Shown piece after piece: positions 11,501 to 23,504 of a DNA stretch of 64,000 nucleotides. The stretch comes from Armigeres subalbatus (lineage: Eukaryota; Arthropoda; Insecta; Diptera; Culicidae): the NCBI RefSeq assembly GCF_024139115.2, contig NC_085141.1, forward strand, positions 397,632,042-397,696,041. The letters are read 5' to 3'. Both the position numbers and the translations under genes were made by a program. Numbering within the stretch: position 1 is the stretch's first letter; every line of letters starts with the position of its first letter. The notes beneath the pieces are model-generated. The model was not told where the DNA came from and did not search any database. It saw nothing but the letters and a program-made list of their open reading frames with translations.

Positions 11501-13789
11501 AGATCGGTCAATCCAGTCAATCAATCAAGATCCAGTCAAATCAGATCAGTCCAGATCAGTCCAAGTCGGTCCAGGTCAGGTCAGATCCAGTGGAGTCGGT
11601 CAATCCAAATCTCAGTCCAGGTCAAATCAGGTCCAGTCCAGATCCAGTCCAGATCCAGTCCAGATCCAGTCCAGATCAGTCAAATCAATCCAGTCCAGAT
11701 CAGTCCAGGTCAGTCCAGGTCAGTCGGTCAGATCCAGTCCAGATCGGTCCAGATCCAGTCAGATCAGTCAGGTCAGTCAGATCCGATCGGTCCAGATCAG
11801 TCAGTCCAGGTCAGTCCAGTCAGATCCAGTCCAGATCCAGTCCAGGTCAGTCCAGATCCAGTCAAGATCAGTCCAGGTCAGTCCAGAATCAGTCCAGATC
11901 GGTCAGGTCAATCAAATCAGTCCAGATCCAGTCCAGGTCAGTCCAGGTCCAGTCCAGGTCAGTCCAGATCCAGGTCAGATCCAGTCCAGATCCAGTCCAG
12001 ATCGGTCCAGGTCAGTCCAGATCAGTCAGATCCAGTCCAGATCCAGTCAGATCGGTCAAGTCAGTCAGGTCAGTCCAGGTCAGTCCAGTCTAGAGTCAGT
12101 CCAGATCCAGTCCAGGTCAGGTCAGTCAAGTCAGATCAGTCAGAGTCAGTCAAGATCAGTCAGATCCAGTCAGGTCAGTCAGGTCAGATCCAGATCAGGT
12201 CAGATCAGTCAAGTCCAGGTCAGTCAGATCCAGTCAGATCAGTCCAGGTCAGTTCAGATCCAGTCCAGATCGGTCAGGTCAGTCCAGATCCAGTCCAGAT
12301 CCAGTCCAGGTCAGTCAATCAGTCAGATCCAGGTCAGATCCAGTCAAGATCCAGTCCAGATCGGTCAGGTCAGTCCAGATCCAGTCCAGGTCAGTCCAGG
12401 TCAGTCAGATCCGGTCAGAGTCCAGTCCAGATCAGTCAGTCCAGATCCAGTCGATCGGTCAGGTCAGTCCAGATCAGGTCAGTCAGGTCCAGTCAAGTCG
12501 GTCAGATCCAGTCCAGATCCAGTCCAGATCGGTCAGATCCAGTCCAGATCAGTCCAGATCCAATCCAGGTCAAGATCCAGTCAGGTCAGTCCAGATCAGT
12601 CCAGATCCAGTCCAGTCGGTCAAATCAGTCAAATCCAGTCAAATCGATCCAGATCCAGTCAGATCAGTCGATCCAGTCCAGATCAGTCAGATCCAGTCCA
12701 GATCAGTCAAGATCCAGTCAAGTCAGTCAGATCCAGTCCAGATCCAAGTCAGATCCCAGTCCAGGTCGATCCAGATCCAGTCCAGATCCAGTCAGGTCAG
12801 AGTCAGTCAGATCCAGTCAGTCCAGATCGGTCAGATCCAGTCAGATCAGTCCAGATCTTGTCGATCGAATCCAGATCAGTCCAGATCGGTCAGGTCAGTC
12901 CAGATCCAGTCCAGATCAGTCAGATCAGATCCAGTCAGGTCAAGTCAGATCCAGATCAGGTCAGTCCAGGTCAGTCAGATCCAGTCAGATCCAGTCAGGT
13001 CAGTCCAGATCAGGTCAGTCGGAGTCAGTCCAGATCCAGTCAAATCAGTCCAGATCAGGTCAGATCAGTCGATCAAGTCAGTCAGATCAGTCAGGTCCAG
13101 TCCGATCAGATCCAGTCCAGTCAGATCGAGTCCAGATCCAGTCAGATCCAGTCCAGATCCAGTCCAGATCCAGTCCAGATCAGTCCAGATCCAGTCAGAT
13201 CCAGTCAATTCAGGTCCAGTCCAGATCGATCCAGGTCAGTCAGTCAAGGTCAGTCCAAGATCCAGTCAAGTCAGATCCAGGTCCAGTCCAGTCCAGTCAG
13301 ATCGGTCAAGTCAGTCCAGATCCAGTCCAGATCCAGTCCGATCCAGTCCAGATCCAGTCCAGATCCAGTCCAGATCCAGTCCAGATCGGTCCAGAGTCCA
13401 GTCCAGATCCAGTCAGATCCAGTCAGGTCAGTCCAGGTCCAGTCGATCGGTCAGGTCAGTCCAGGTCAGTCAGATCCAGTCCAGATCCAGTCAGATCAGT
13501 CAAGTCGATCAGATCGGTCAGATCAGTCAAATCAGTCCAGTCGATCAGTCCAGATCAAATCCAGTCCAGTCGATCCAAACCAGTCCAGATTCAGTCAAAT
13601 TCAGTCCAGGTCAGTCGATCCAGTCCAAATCAGTCAGATCCAGTCAGGTTCAGTCCAGGTTCGGTCAGGTCCAGTCAGATCGGTCCAGGTCAGTCAATCC
13701 AGATCAAATCAGTCAGGTCCAGATCCAGATCAGTCAGATCCAGTCAAATCAATCCAAATCCAATCCAAATCCAATCCAAATCCAATCCA
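8591..13789. repeat. 5.2-kb array of 5-6-bp units (TCCAG/TCCAGA, edges TCCAA)
   Basis: The whole block is built from short words. The edges (8591-8900 and 13740-13789) are CCAATCC and CCAAATCC. The interior is CCAGTCC, CCAGATCC and CCAGGTC, so each interior word differs from an edge word mainly by A to G after CCA. The period drifts between 5, 6 and 11, and no long unit is kept. Words ending in TAG, TAA or TGA hardly occur on the plus strand. The result is open frames of 1084 and 264 codons (10539-13793 and 11299-12093) made only of S, P, D, Q, V, R, I and similar residues. I treat these as artefacts. The array lies inside the last tetraspanin intron. Confidence 0.93.
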
Positions 13790-14419
13790 TTAGCAAATAA
13801 ACAAGTTCTGCATTTCTGCACATTCTTTTAGAGGATACGAATAAAAAAAAAATCAGATTATGTTTCTTCAGTAATTGTCAAAACCAAAAATCAAAAGTTT
13901 ACAATTTCTTCATAAACCACAAACCATAACAGCGCTGCATGCGTGCATAAATTAACAATTCAAATTACCTTCCCACGTATTCACATCTCAAACCTTGAAG
14001 CTCTCTCGTCATTCACTTTTCTCGCGGTGAAAATGAGTTTCCCCGACAGAAAAGAAAAACCACATGAGCTCATGAGTTGGCAAATGTGGAACACCCCATC
14101 GCACCCATTTTTGCCAACAACTGCTGCTCCATCATTCATAACGGCAGCCACCCACGAACGGTGAAGTCAACGACGCTAACGAAACGTGATATCGAAGTTC
14201 GCAAATGTTTCACGGGGCAACCATAATTGGCGAAAGTATTCGAAAAGTTTTCCACCTTTATCGTGGGAAATCAGAGCACACATTGCGACGATGTTTATTG
14301 ACATGGGTACGGGTGATTAACTCTTCACAGAAAACTTGTTTTCGGGCGAACATCATCGAGTTACGAAATACCGAGTGGTGGTGCGGAATTGGCCGCGAAT
14401 ATAAATGAGAGAAACTTAC
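13790..14419. other. Tetraspanin intron next to the LEL exon donor
   Basis: Plain intron sequence with the minus-strand donor GTAAGT at 14419-14414. The 73-codon ORF at 13943-14164 has no recognisable domain. Confidence 0.5.
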
Positions 14420-14605
14420 GTGGATTGCCGAGAGTATCATGGCCATGATGGCGGCCCAGATGGATTTGTCCTCCAGGAACCAGGTCAGCTCGTCGACGCA
14501 CCCATGGAAGAAGGCATTTCCGGTGACGGTGTCGCGGCACTCGAGGGGCAGCGGTTGGCGCAGGACCATGTAGTCGTTCGGACCGTCGGCTCCACAGCAT
14601 CCGAT
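14420..14605 (-). CDS. Tetraspanin, large extracellular loop exon with CCG motif
   Basis: This 62-codon exon on the minus strand is bounded by an acceptor (TTTTCCCCCAG, ending at 14606) and a donor GTAAGT (14419-14414), both in phase 0. It begins I-G-C-C-G, the hallmark CCG of the tetraspanin large extracellular loop. Two further cysteines follow, in LEC (residue 23) and HGC (residue 36), giving the four-cysteine loop with two predicted disulfides. The last part (from about residue 47, SIWAAIMAMILSAIH) starts membrane segment 4, which the next exon at 7572 completes. GC content and codon use are clearly higher than in the surrounding AT-rich intron, as expected for conserved coding sequence. 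Confidence 0.93.
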
Positions 14606-16354
14606 CTGGGGGAAAACAGGGATAATTAATAAGGTTGATTTAAAACGTTGCTTTTTCTTAAGGGACGGCAATATAATTTAACAATTGAATAAAAGTTTGA
14701 TTGCATATAAAGAACACTGTTCAACATTTTTTGTGAGATAAAATTTAAATCAATTCAAATAAAATTACTTTTTGTTTTCAAATTCGTTTAAAATTTACAA
14801 TTAAGGGTAAATAAGAACATTTCATTGTAATCCGTTTTTCAAAATGAATTATTTCCTATGAAAGGCATTGTACAAACGGCAGTATTTACAAACGACCCGC
14901 ATATTAAAATTGTTTGTTAGGCTCAGAGCAAGTATTGAACCCTTTCCTAGCCAGCACATTCCCACATAGAGGAGATTATTTTTAAATCCGATGATTATTT
15001 TCCGGTTATAAGTGTGTACCTTTCAAGCCGAATCATCACCATCCCGTTGCTTTGAAATGGCTTGTCTCTAGGCTGGGTGGAAAATCGGTGCTCAATAAAA
15101 CTCGAAAGAGTCCAACCCCACTTCCAATGTCGGCATCGTCATCATCACCGGCTTAAGCTCTTTTCGGGTTCCGAGAAGGAACTGGGGAAGCCTTTGTTGT
15201 CCTGGCTGAATAATAAGCACATACACACACATTCATATGGTTCTTTTTCTGCCATTGTTTCCGACCTCTAGCATCACCATTACCACAGACTAACTGAGCT
15301 CAATTGAACCGAAACGGGCCGATAAAGTAGCCCCAATCCTTTCCTTTCTTCCCCGACCTGACCTGAACTAGAAGCAAGAGGATTCGATTCTATTTATGAA
15401 GAGTCAATGGGCTTGGCTCCGTAGAAAAATAAAACACAAGAAAAAGGGGGCTCATGGAATAAATACATTTTCAGATAATTGAATTTGTTTCAAACAAAAG
15501 ATCGAATATAGGCACTTATCAATTATTTAGTACGGTAGCTTTTACAAACACACGAACGAAGGACAGTTTTGTGAATTAATGCAAGTGAGATTGGCTCGTT
15601 TGATGCCATAACTCATTCAACCTGCTCAGGCGAAACGGAAATTGGAATTTGTGAAACAACGGCCTTTCTTTTGACCAAACGACAACGTCGATTGAGGCAT
15701 CATTTCCTTCTCATTTCCAGGAAAGTGCTCATCCACCCTCAAATTATTTACGGCCGACCGATCACTCCGCCGCACATACACACCGTCCGAATGAATCTTT
15801 CCGTCGGTAGAGGGCCTTCGGTTTCTGGGGGCCTCAAACATAGAAGCCTTTCATGTTTGGATTCGGTAAAATATATGTCAATAAATGCAACTCTGTGGGG
15901 TCGATTCTCTCCGGTAAAGCTAGGTGGCATGAGAAAAAAAAACTTATATTGTGTCCAAACAAACAAGCGATTCCACTTCAGGCGGAATTCCTCCCCGATA
16001 AGCAAGAATGCTGAGGCAAGCAACTGTTTTGTATGCCGTAGGCTTGTGGTCTTTTTAACGTGGTGTGGACTTTTTGCGCTCCAGGTGGGAATCTGTTTGG
16101 AAGGCCGGTGGTTGGCCAATGATTCACGCTTGGTCGATTGTAGTTTTTGAAACTCTAAAATGAGATGTAAACGTTCTTCCACATGGTAGGTACCTTATTT
16201 ATAATTAGTAGATTTTTTTTGCTTCTTCACGATGTTGGAATATAAGTTCTTGAATTCTTGAATGCTTGAATTTCACATTTCATTGAGGTTGACTTCGTTT
16301 GTTTTAGCGAGGTTTCAATGCAATTGCAATATCCACATATGAAAGGGTTTCGAG
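14606..16354. other. Tetraspanin intron, unassigned
   Basis: No exon or RNA was recognised. Open frames at 15671-16150 (plus) and 16182-15748 (minus) overlap each other and show no domain or splice signals that fit the gene. The segment ends with GTTTCGAG (16347-16354), the left target duplication of the hAT element. Confidence 0.5.
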
Positions 16355-18114
16355 TAGAGATGGGCGCTCCGCTCAGGAGCTGTTCCAAAGATTCGCTTCC
16401 TTACATTGAGCTGATGAGCCATGGATCTTTTTTAAAGAAGCCCAGCTCAGCAGCTCACTTTAAATTGATGAAATCATTGTCAAACACGCGCCTAGAGAAA
16501 CTCCCTCGAGCGTACGCACTCGAGTACGCGCGCTGTTGTATTTTGTACAGCACAAACGAAAATACCACGCTCGCGGTACACAACACAAGCGAGCTTGTAT
16601 GAGCATTCCAGTCCAGTACCGCGCACGTGCTGATCGTTTATTATTTGCACCTCAAGCACCATCAAGCCAAGCGACAGCACCATCTAGCCAAGCAACAGAA
16701 ATCATTTCTGCTGCAGAGAGGAATAAGAAATACACAAGCAAAAATAATGTAGCTTGCCGCCTATTTCTTAACCCATACCCACATACTCGGAGCTACGAAC
16801 GGACACACAAAAGATACCTAGTAGTGCGGTAGCGAACGAGCCGTACCAAGCAAAAGATCCGAAGATCCAAACAACTCTCAGTTCCGCTCACGTCGTCGTC
16901 CAGCTCGAAATTGCTGTGACATGGAAGCGAGAGCTGCGCCACTAGCTCAGATCCGTGCGACACGGATCTCGATCCGGATCAGTCGCGACCGATTCTAGCG
17001 AGCGAACCGTGTGGTTCAAACGAACCGAGCTGGGTGCTGTGTCTTGCACGGAGCGGATCTTTTACTTGCGACGGGTTTTCCCGCCAGCATACTGCTACAT
17101 GTGCACTCGGTTTGTTTGTAGCACCGTGCTCTGTATTTTTTTACTCTCTTGTTTTTATTTCTCTCGCATTTCGGGAACCAATATACACGCTTAAAGTAAA
17201 TTACACATCGCATGAATAATTTTCACACATGACGACGATGACACGAGAGAATGGCAATCTGTGTGAAAATTATGTGTAAGACATGCACAGTCGCTGTGTA
17301 ATGTCTTTTATTCTTTTAATATGTGTAAGAAACTTTGCTTCGAACTGTCAAGTCCATTTTGATCGCCATGATGACGGTTGCGTCCGGCATGCATCGCAAG
17401 GAAAATGACTTTTTCTGTGGATTTTCGTTATGTTTCGATACGATACAACTAAAATGTGCGACTATAAACATCGCACTTTAGTTTGGTCATATCGGAACAA
17501 ATGGGGACTCCTCTGAAATAGTATAAAAATGTTGCGATAATTTTCAATTCACATGAAAAAATATAATTGAGGTTAGGTCCGTTTTCCGACCGCTCTCTCA
17601 CTGTGTGAAATGAACTCATCGGAAATCGTTAACCGTCAATTACACTAAAATGAGTAACATGGCAGATACTCATACTGCAAAACCTCTTTTGCGCCCAAAA
17701 CGGGGGAGCGTAAATGGAATCAGAGCGTAAAAAGAGGGAGCGTTATTTCGAATTTAGGGCGTAAAAAGAGGGAGCGTTATTTGGAATTTTGAGCGTAAAA
17801 GAGGGAGCGCTATTTGGAATTTGGAGCGTAAAAAAGTTTGCAATCTTTTAGGTAAGCAAAATTTGATATTTAACTCACTTTTAGTCTTAAGATGTGTCTT
17901 TTACCAATTTTGGTATTAGGGTCGTCCAAATTGTTTCCGTTATCATGGTCGTCCAATTGTTTGAATGCTGAGGCCTTAAGATGTTCTTGGTACGCCAAAA
18001 AATCAACAAGTCATGAGTGGTGCAGATCCTTGATAACGAACAGTAAGATGTTCATCACCGTTTTCACGTATTTAAAGTTTTACAAGAACCTCCTGGAGCT
18101 TGGACCTGTGTTTT

Positions 18115-21100
18115 GTGATACATTGGATAGAACGCAACCATTGCATAGGTTCACGGTCATCCAAGAAAACCCTGGAATAGGCCTTAAGATCTACACGCGT
18201 AACCAGAAATCTTTCGCCTTGTTTCAAAAATGGTACAACCCCTTTGTGGTACATAGAATAGAATGCGTCCATAGCCTAGGATCACGGTCATCCAAGAAAA
18301 CCCTGGAATAGGCCTTAAGATCTACACGCGTAACCAGAAATCTTTCGCCTTGTTTCAAAAATGGTACAACCCCTTTGTGGTACATAGAATAGAATGCGTC
18401 CATTGCATAGGTCATCCAAGAAAACCCTGGAATAGGCCCTAAGATCTACACGCGTAAACAGAAATATTTCGCCTTGTTTCAAAAACGGTACAACCCCTTT
18501 GTGATACATAGAATATAATGCGCCCATTGCATAGGTTCACGGTCATCCAAGAAAACCCTGGAATAGTCCTTAAGATCTACACGCGTAACTAGAAATCTTT
18601 CGCCTTGTTTCAAAAATGGTACAACCCCTTTGTGGTTCATAGAATAGAATGCGTCCATTGCATAGGTTCACGGTCATCCAAGAAAACCCTGGAATAGGCC
18701 TTAAGATCTACACGCGTAACCAGAAATCTTTCGCCTTGTTTTAAAAATGGTATAACCCCTTTGTGGTACATAGAATAGAATGCGTCCATTGCATAGGTTC
18801 ACGGTCATCCAAGAAAACCCTGGAATAGGCCTTAAGATCTACACGCGTAACCAGAAATCTTTCGCCTTGTTTCAAAAATGGTACAACCCCTTTGTGGTAC
18901 ATAGAATAGAATGCGTCCATAGCCTAGGATCACGGTCATCCAAGAAAACCCTGGAATAGGCCTTAAGATCTACACGCGTAACCAGAAATCTTTCGCCTTG
19001 TTTCAAAAATGGTACAACCCCTTTGTGGTACATAGAATAGAATGCGTCCATTGCATAGGTTCACGGTCATCCAAGAAAACCCTGGAATAGGCCTTAAGAT
19101 CTACACGCGTAAACAGAAATCTTTCGCCTTGTTTCAAAAATGGTACAACCCCTTTGTGGTACATAGAATAGAATGCGTCCATTGCATAGGTTCACGGTCA
19201 TCCAAGAAACTGGAATAGGCCTTAAGATCTACTCGCGTAAACAGAAATATTTCGCCTTGTTTCAAAAACGGTACAACCCCTTTGTGATACATAGAATATA
19301 ATGCGCCCATTGCATAGGTTCACGGTCATCCAAGAAAACCCTGGAATAGGCCTTAAGATCTACACGCGTAACCAGAAATCTTTCGCCTTGTTTCAAAAAT
19401 GGTACAACCCCTTTGTGGTTCATAGAATAGAATGCGTCCATTGCATAGGTTCACGGTCATCCAAGAAAACCCTGGAATAGGCCTTAAGATCTACACGCGT
19501 AACCAGAAATCTTTCGCCTTGTTTCAAAAATGGTAAAACCCCTTGTAGTACATAGAATAGAATGCGTCCATTGCCTAGGATCACGGTCATCCAAGAAAAC
19601 CCTGGAATAGGCCTTAAGATCTACACGCGTAACCAGAAATCTTTCGCCTTGTTTCAAAAATGGTACAACCCCTTTGTGGTACATAGAATAGAATGTGTCC
19701 ATTGCATAGGTTCACGGTCATCCAAGAAAACCCTGGAAGAGGCCTTAAGATCTACACGCGTAAACAGAAATCTTTCACCATGTTTCAAAAGTGGTACAAC
19801 CCCTTTGTGGTACATAGAATAGAATGCGTCCATTGCATAGGTTCACGGTCATCCAAGAAAACCCTGGAATAGGCCTTAAGATCTACACGCGTAACCAGAA
19901 ATCATTCGCCTTGTTTCAAAAATGGTAAAACCCCTTTGTGGTACATAGAATAGAATGCGTCCATAGCCTAGGATCCCGGTCATCCAAGAAAACCCTGGAA
20001 TAGGCCTTAAGATCTACACGCGTAAACAGAAATCTTTCGCCTTGTTTCTAAAAATGGTACAACCCCTTTGTGCCACATAGAATAGAATGCGCCCATTGCA
20101 TAGGTTCACGGTCATCCAAGAAAACCCTGGAATAGTCCTTAAGATCTACACGCGTAACCAGAAATCTTTCGCCTTGTTTTGAAAATGGTAAAACCCCATG
20201 TAGTACATAGAATAGAATGCGTCCATTGCATAGGTTCACGGTCATCCAAGAAAACCCTGGAATAGGCCTTAAGATCTACACGCGTAACCAGAAATTTTTC
20301 GCCTTGTTTCAAAAATGTTACAACCCTTTTGTGGTACATAGAATAATGCGTCGATTGCATAGGTTCACGGTCATCCAAGAAAACCCTGGAATAGTCCTTA
20401 AGATCTACACGCGTAATCAGAAATATTTCGCCTTGTTTCAAAAATGGTACAACCCCTTTGTGATACATAGGATAGAATGCGTTCATTGCATAGGTTCACG
20501 GTCATCCAAGAAAACCCTGGAATAGGCCTTAAGATCTACACGCGTAACCAGTGCTTTTTTGCCTTGTTTCAAAAATGGTACAACCCCTTTGTGGTACATA
20601 GAATAGAATGCGTTTATTGCATAGGTTCACGGTCATCCAAGAAAACCCTGGAATAGTCCTTAAGATCTACACGCGTAACCAGAAATCTTTCGCCTTGTTT
20701 TAAAAATGGTATAACCCCTTTGTGGTACATAGAATAGAATGCGTCCATTGCATAGGTTCACGGTCATCCAAGAAAACCCTGGAATAGGCCTTAAGATCTA
20801 CACGCGTAACCAGAAATCTTTCGCCTTGTTTCAAAAATGGTACAACCCCTTTGTGGTACATAGAATAGAATGCGTCCATAGCAAAGGTTCACGGTCATCC
20901 AAGAAAACCCTGGAATAGGCCTTAAGATCTACACGCGTAACCAGAAATCTTTCGCCTTGTTTCAAAAATGGTACAATAGCATAGGTCCATAGCATAGGTT
21001 CACGGTCATCCAAGAAAATCCTGGAATAGGCCTTAAGATCTACACGCGTAAACAGAAATTTTTCGCCTTGTTTCAAAAATGGTACAACACCTTTGTGGTA

Positions 21101-22725
21101 CATAGAATAGAATGCGTCCATTGCAAAGGTTCACGGTCATCCAAGAAAACCCTGGAATAGGCATTAAGATCTACACGCGTAAACAGAAATATTTCGCCTT
21201 GTTTCAAAAACGGTACAACCCCTTTGTGGTACATAGAATACAATGCGTCCATTGCATAGGTTCACGGTCATCCAAGAAAACCCTGGAATAGGCCTTAAGA
21301 TCTACACGCGTAACCAGTGCTTTTTTGCCTTGTTTCAAAAATGGTACAACCCCTTTGTGGTCCATAGAATAGAATGCGTTTATTGCATAGGTTAACGGTC
21401 ATCCAAGAAAACCCTGGAATAGTCCTTAAGATCTACACGCGTAACCAGAAATCTTTCGCCTTGTTTTGAAAATGGTAAAACCCCATGTAGTACATAGAAT
21501 AGAATGCGTCCATTGCATAGGTTCACGGTCATCCAAGAAAACCCTGGAATAGGCCTTAAGATCTACACGCGTAACCAGAAATCTTTCGCCTTGTTTCAAA
21601 AATGGTACAACCCCTTTGTGGTACATAGAATAGAATGCGTCCATTGCATAGGTTCACGGTCATCCAAGAAAATCCTGGAATAGGCCTTAAAATCTACACG
21701 CGTAAACAGACATGTTTCCGATTTTTTTTTCAAAATGGTACGTGCCCTTTGTGGTATATAGAATAGAATGCATCCATTGCATAGGCTCATGGTCATCCAA
21801 GAAAACGCTGGAAAGGGCCTTAAGATCTACACGCGTAACCAGAAATCTTTCGCCTTGTTTCAAAAATGGTAAAACCCCTTTGTGGTACATAGAATAGAAT
21901 GCGTCCATAGCCTAGGATCACGGTCATCCAAGAAAACCCTGGAATAGGCCTTAAGATCTACACGCGTAAACAGAAATCTTTCGCCTTGTTTCTAAAAATG
22001 GTACAACCCCTTTGTGCCACATAGAATAGAATGCGTCTATTGCATAGGTTCACGGTCATCCAAGAAAACACTGGAATAGGCCTTAAGATCTACACGCGTA
22101 ACCAGAAATCTTTCGCCTTGTTTTAAAAATGGTATAACCCCTTTGTGGTACATAGAATAGAATGCGTCCATTGCATAGGTTCACGGTCATCCAAGAAAAT
22201 CCTGGAATAGGCCTTAAGATCTACACGCGTAAACAGAAATCTTTCGCCTTGTTTCAAAAACGGTACAACCCCTTTGTGGTACATAGAATAGAATGCGTCC
22301 ATAGCCTAGAATTACGGTCATCCAAGAAAATCCTGGAATAGGCCTTAAGATCTACACGCGTAAACAGAAATCTTTCGCCTTGTTTCAAAATGGTACAACC
22401 CCTTTGTGGTACATAGAATAGAATGCGTCCATTGCATAGGTTCACGGTCATCCAAGAAAACCCTGGAATAGGCCTTAAGATCTACACGCGTAACCAGAAA
22501 TCTTTCGCCTTGTTTCAAAAATGGTACAACTCCTTTGTGGTACATAGAATAGAATGCGTCCATTGCATAGGTTCACGGTCATCCAAGAAAACCCTGGAAT
22601 AGGCCTTAAGATCTACACGCGTAAACAGAAATCTTTCGCCTTGTTTCTAAAAATGGTACAATCCCTTTGTGCCACATAGAATAGAATGCGTCCATTGCAT
22701 AGGTTCATGGTTAACCAAGAAAAAC
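18115..22725 (-). repeat. Satellite A, 131-bp unit
   Basis: About 35 head-to-tail copies of a 131-bp unit, for example repeat starts at 18541 and 18672. Landmarks are GGTCATCCAAGAAAACCC, an AGATCTACACGCGT block and a TGGTACAACCCCTTTG block. Copies are very similar inside the array. More decayed relatives reach back to about 17905. Variants (CCTAGGATCACGG against CATAGGTTCACGG; AACCAG against AACAG) recur in irregular order. Since 131 is not a multiple of three, the short minus-strand frames that recur in every copy are not a protein family. No strand is intrinsic; minus is given because the recurring open frames lie there. Confidence 0.93.
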
Positions 22726-23504
22726 AGATAACACTGAATCAAAAATTTGACGCCACAATACACGGTTCGAGGTCGCATCTCTCCATCCTCGAATAAGGCC
22801 CCACGCTCACCAAGTCATTTTGCACTTGGTCTACCCATCTCGCTCGCTGCGCTCCACGCTGTCTCGTACCTGCCGGATCGGAAGCGAACACCATCTTTGC
22901 AGGGTTGCTGTTTAGCATTCTTGCAACATGTCCTGCCCATCGTACCCTTCCGGCTTTAGCTTCCTTCTGAATACTGGGTTCGCCGTAGAGTTGGGCGAGC
23001 TCGTGGTTCATTCTTCGCCGCCACACACCGTTTTCTTGCACACCGCCAAAGATGGTCCTATGCACCTGTCTCTCGAATACTCCGAGTGCTTGCAAGTCCT
23101 CCTCGAGCATTGTCCATGTTTCATGTCCGTAGAGGACAACCGGTCTTATCAGCGTCTTGTACATGACACATTTGATGTGGTGGCGAATCTTTTCGACCGC
23201 AGCTTCTTCTGGAGCCCGTAGTAGGCCCGACTTCCACAGATGATGCGCCTTCGTATTTCACGACTAACGTTGTTGTCAGCCGTTAGCAGGGATCCGAGGT
23301 AGACGAATTCCTCGACCACCTCGAAGGTATCCCCGTCTATCGTAACACTGCTTCCCAGGCGGGCCCTGTCGCGCTCGGTTCCGCCCACAAGCATGTACTT
23401 TGTCTTTGACGCATTCACCACCAGTCCAACTTTTGTTGCTTCACGTTTCAGGCGGGTGTACAGTTCTGCCATCTTTGCAAATGTTCGGCCGACACTCTTT
23501 GCTC
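22726..23504 (-). pseudogene. LINE reverse transcriptase, C-terminal fragment
   Basis: Two overlapping minus-strand pieces (23472-23149 and 23164-22739) encode the end of a non-LTR retrotransposon ORF2. The first has an N-A-S-K-T-K-Y-M segment and an E-E-F-V-Y-L-G-S segment typical of the RT thumb. The second runs from Y-K-T-L-I-R-P-V-V-L-Y-G to a R-W-A-G-H-V-A-R-M motif and a basic tail. A frameshift at about 23155 separates them, and the catalytic F-A-D-D part is missing. The fragment is a 5'-truncated or recombined piece lodged between two satellites. The clade (RTE, CR1 or a relative) is undecided. Confidence 0.85.

Noticed and set aside
10539..13793. Long ORF of 1084 codons as a gene
   Set aside because: It is built only from 5-6-bp repeat words lacking stops; a second frame is open in the same array.
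15671..16182. Overlapping ORFs of 159 and 144 codons on opposite strands as exons
   Set aside because: No domain, no fit to the tetraspanin frame, and each may be the shadow of the other.
18072..22563. Recurring minus-strand peptides of about 65-115 residues
   Set aside because: They follow the 131-bp satellite period and carry no start context, splice sites or domain.
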